A stretch of 52,149 nt of DNA from an uncultured Roseiflexaceae bacterium (GTDB lineage Bacteria > Chloroflexota > Chloroflexia > Chloroflexales > Roseiflexaceae). Below, in pieces: positions 49,759-52,149 of this stretch (position 1 is the first letter of the stretch; every line of letters starts with the position of its first letter). A program made the translations under genes and the position numbers. The notes below the pieces were generated by a model. The model did not search any database. It saw only the letters and a program-made list of their open reading frames with translations, and was not told where the DNA came from. Location of the stretch: positions 1-52,149 of the forward strand of contig CALKHR010000187.1 of NCBI GenBank assembly GCA_937988885.1. The letters are read 5' to 3'.

Positions 49759-50541
49759 ATGATTGATCTGCACGCACTCCTATTGCGCTGGTTCACTGCG
49801 TTAGTCGATTTCCTGCCTAATCTCTTCCTGATTGCCCTGATTCTCCTGCTTACACGTGTGATTGCTCGCCGAGTGGAAGGATTCATTGGCCGATTAACAA
49901 GCCGCACGTTTGCGCCGCGCGAGGTGAGCAATATCCTTGGGCGAAGCGCGCATATCGCTGTCTTGTTGATCGGCGCGTTATTGGTGCTCGGGCAGCTCGG
50001 CCTCACTTCGGCAGTGATGAGCTTTGTGGCGGGCCTTGGCATCGCTGGCATTATCATCGGTTTCGCGCTGCAGGATATTGTAAAGCATTTCGCGGCGGGT
50101 ATCCTGTTGCTGATGCTGCGACCGTTTCGGATCGGCGATCAGGTGCGTATCGGTTCGTTTGTGGGACATGTCGAGGATGTGCAACTGCGCGCCACCATCA
50201 TCAGAACGGTTGAGGGCAATGAGGTGCTGATCCCCAATGCCGATGTGTACAATAGCGCGATCGTGAACCAAACCCGTCACGCTTTGCACCGCCACGTACT
50301 CGACCTGCAATTGACGAAAGAGCAGAGTTTTGAGCAGGCTCAAGGGTTGCTTATTCAGGCTGTGAGCAGCATTCCAGGCGTGGCGCAGAACCCCGCTCCG
50401 CAGGTGCTGGCGACCGCACTGGCAACGCAGCAGATCACGGTACAACTGCACTACTGGATCGACGAGCACGCGACCGCACCAGAGACAACCACCACAGCGG
50501 TGATCGTCGCGGTGCAGCGCGTGTTAGCGGGTTTAAGCTAG
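49759..50541 (+). CDS. MscS family mechanosensitive channel
   Basis: A 260-residue channel with N-terminal helices, the pore-lining helix near residues 90-115 (FVAGLGIAGIIIGFALQD) and the beta domain (FRIGDQVRIGSFVGHVEDV, IPNADVYNSAIVNQT). It opens under membrane tension. Its 3' end overlaps the convergent FkbM gene by 9 bases. Confidence 0.9.
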   Translation: MIDLHALLLRWFTALVDFLPNLFLIALILLLTRVIARRVEGFIGRLTSRTFAPREVSNILGRSAHIAVLLIGALLVLGQLGLTSAVMSFVAGLGIAGIIIGFALQDIVKHFAAGILLLMLRPFRIGDQVRIGSFVGHVEDVQLRATIIRTVEGNEVLIPNADVYNSAIVNQTRHALHRHVLDLQLTKEQSFEQAQGLLIQAVSSIPGVAQNPAPQVLATALATQQITVQLHYWIDEHATAPETTTTAVIVAVQRVLAGLS

Positions 50542-51333
50542 TGGGTTATGTGCGTAGATAAAGCCCTCGGTGGGGAGGACTGGACTGGGGATGCAGCGTG
50601 TCTGGAAGCCCAAGCGCTGGAACAGTTCGAGCAGATCGGTGTGGGAGTAGGCGGTCACGCCATCGTGATACTCCATGCAAATGTGTCGAATGCGCCCGAA
50701 CAGCGCGGGTGGCGCCTGCAACAAGATGTCGAACTCGGCGCCCTCGCAGTCGATCTTCAAGAAATCGCAGCGCGTAATCGCCAGCCGCTCGAACAGCGTG
50801 GCGAGCGATAGACCTTCCACTTCGAGCGCGTTGGCCGTAGCGTGCGTGCGCGTCACCGAGAGGCTGTTCTGCTCGGCGTGGCCCGAGAAGGTGTACAACT
50901 GCAACGGCCCGTCGCTGCCCGCTATGGCCACTTGCAGGGCTGTCACGTTCTCCACCTGGTTCAACACCATATTCTGGCGCAAGAGAAAGTACGAGTCTGG
51001 GGCTGGCTCGCAGGCATACACCTTGATGCTTGGGTCGCGCTTCGCTGCCGAAATAGCGAAGCCTCCAAGGCATGCCCCGATGTCGATCACCGTCCAGCCC
51101 GGCTCGATCGTCACACCGAGCCGCTCGTAGTCTCGGTCGATGTAGACCTCTTTGACGATCCAGGCATCCATAAAATTGCGCACCTGGAACATCGCCCCAT
51201 CGCGCAGTTTCATTAAATAGGGTCTGCCAAACGGCAGACCCAATAGTTCCCAAAATAAGACCGGCCAATTCCGGACTCGACGGAGCAGCGTTACTAGGGA
51301 TGCCACATAGTAGCGCAGTTTGCTTAGGCGCAT
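50533..51333 (-). CDS. FkbM family methyltransferase
   Basis: About 266 aa with a SAM-binding core (VIDIGACLGGFAISAAKRDP, CEPAPDSYFLLRQNM) and FLKIDCEGAEFDIL, the FkbM signature. These methylate hydroxyl groups of sugars or natural products. It starts within 7 bases of the Rex stop, so it is co-transcribed with Rex. The acceptor is unknown. Confidence 0.86.
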   Translation of the reverse strand: MRLSKLRYYVASLVTLLRRVRNWPVLFWELLGLPFGRPYLMKLRDGAMFQVRNFMDAWIVKEVYIDRDYERLGVTIEPGWTVIDIGACLGGFAISAAKRDPSIKVYACEPAPDSYFLLRQNMVLNQVENVTALQVAIAGSDGPLQLYTFSGHAEQNSLSVTRTHATANALEVEGLSLATLFERLAITRCDFLKIDCEGAEFDILLQAPPALFGRIRHICMEYHDGVTAYSHTDLLELFQRLGFQTRCIPSPVLPTEGFIYAHNPLA

Positions 51334-51339
51334 CACTAC

Positions 51340-51981
51340 TTACGAACCCTTCTCCTCACGTGCCAGATAATACGTCATACTATGCATCAGGCCGACTGGG
51401 TCGATGTTTCGTACCCACACGCCTTCGGGAACCTGAATAACAACAGGTGCATAGTTCAAGATCGCACGTACTCCGGCTGCAATCAGCATATCGGCCACTT
51501 CTTGAGCGCGACTAGCAGGCACCGCAATAATTGCCAAGTGAATATTGTGTGCTCGGCATGTCGCTTCGATCTGCTGATCGCCCATGATCGTCAGTCCGTT
51601 GATCGACGTGCCAATTTTGGCGGGATCACTATCGAAGAGGGCTACGATACGGATACCTTGGCTGCGGAATCCTTCGTAGCGGGCGATCGCCTCACCAAGA
51701 TGGCCTATGCCGACCAACGCAACCGACCATTCTTTGGTTAAGCCTAAAATATCTTCGATTTGTGCTAACAGTTTCTCGACATCGTAGCCGATACCCTGTT
51801 TACCGAATTCGCCGAAATAGGAGAGATCCTTACGAATCTGAGCAGCAGTGACATTGATGCGGTCGCCGAGTTCTTGAGAAGAGACCGATGTGATGCCCTC
51901 CTGGAGAAGATAGCGAAGGCTGCGCGCATAGAGCGGCAACCGCCCAATGACAACATCAGGAGGAATTTCAACCCGATCCAC
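51340..51981 (-). CDS. rex: Redox-sensing transcriptional repressor Rex
   Basis: About 213 aa. The N-terminal winged helix has LPLYARSLRYLL, VTAAQIRKDLSYFGEFG and GIGYDV, and the Rossmann domain has LVGIGHLGEAIA. Rex binds NADH or NAD+ and represses respiratory and fermentation genes when NADH is low. GGAGG selects GTG 51981. The remaining 150 bases to the window edge hold no visible gene. Confidence 0.93.
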   Translation of the reverse strand: MDRVEIPPDVVIGRLPLYARSLRYLLQEGITSVSSQELGDRINVTAAQIRKDLSYFGEFGKQGIGYDVEKLLAQIEDILGLTKEWSVALVGIGHLGEAIARYEGFRSQGIRIVALFDSDPAKIGTSINGLTIMGDQQIEATCRAHNIHLAIIAVPASRAQEVADMLIAAGVRAILNYAPVVIQVPEGVWVRNIDPVGLMHSMTYYLAREEKGS

Positions 51982-52149
51982 ATGGACCTCCAAGCCTCAA
52001 TATGGCCGATGGCAACGGCCTTACATGCGCTTTACGCGTTTGCTTCGTGAAGTGTAGCACTATCTTCCTTGGATTGTCAAGATGAACGGGGCATAGGGGT
52101 GCGCGCACGAATTGGCAGAGGTAGAAAACGAATCGCCCTCCACTATGGT

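Noticed and set aside
1..52149. CRISPR arrays, insertion sequences, rRNA genes
   Set aside because: I saw no regular spacer array, no transposase and no rRNA segment; the repeats present are dispersed hairpins or MITE-like units.

Overview
The window is a chromosomal piece of a bacterium that is most likely a member of the Chloroflexota. This rests on gene style only: a SARP-type AAA/TPR regulator, several FmdB zinc-ribbon paralogues, a Rex repressor, an F420-type nitroreductase, DUF983, and many short palindromic interspersed repeats. No rRNA or other lineage marker is present. Base composition is moderately GC-rich, except for one clearly AT-rich gene at about 1.6-2.5 kb.

Layout. 0-0.45 kb: tandem copies of a MITE-like repeat with TGTCAT ends. 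0.47-3.1 kb: a small integron-type cassette array (three genes on the minus strand, each followed by an attC-like site) with no integrase in view. Its genes are MgtC and two HEPN-like proteins. 3.4-11.1 kb (plus strand): a proline-iminopeptidase-like hydrolase, a large LacI-type sensor/histidine kinase/receiver/AraC regulator, a ThDP enzyme and a D-cysteine-desulfhydrase-like PLP enzyme. 11.6-30.5 kb (minus strand): a run of about 21 tightly packed genes, many with ATGA stop-start overlaps, that looks like one operon. 31.4-35.3 kb: an FmdB protein and a 1172-residue SARP regulator. 35.5-52 kb: ordinary mixed genes (third FmdB, VOC-TPR, two PadR systems, MFS exporter, AraC-AlkA, CbiX-like protein, cysteine-protease-like lipoprotein, UBP zinc finger, TetR/MBL pair, tRNA-Leu and tRNA-Pro, flavin reductase, MscS, FkbM methyltransferase, Rex).

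The main discovery is the 19-kb minus-strand operon. It combines three gene sets that are normally described separately. (i) The Nit1C / nitrogen-starvation genes: Sll0783-like, radical SAM, GNAT, AIR-synthase-like and MSMEG_0565-type glycosyltransferase, but with no nitrilase. (ii) The FdrA-AllG-AllH-carbamate kinase set, known as oxamate carbamoyltransferase plus ATP-forming kinase. (iii) Phosphosulfolactate synthase with two aspartase/fumarase-superfamily proteins, the set known from bacterial coenzyme M synthesis (XcbB/C/D). An XcbE-like PLP enzyme and a ThDP decarboxylase-like protein lie just beyond the operon's 3' end. Three uncharacterised proteins (94, 207 and 305 aa), an OsmC protein, an unusual flavoprotein disulfide-reductase relative and an amidohydrolase complete it.

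The operon promoter carries 11-bp-phased direct repeats just upstream of a TATACT box. This is the architecture expected for control by a SARP protein, and the SARP gene lies immediately upstream. The most economical reading is a SARP-controlled pathway that makes or uses a sulfonate/thiol metabolite and handles carbamoyl groups. That pathway is an inference.
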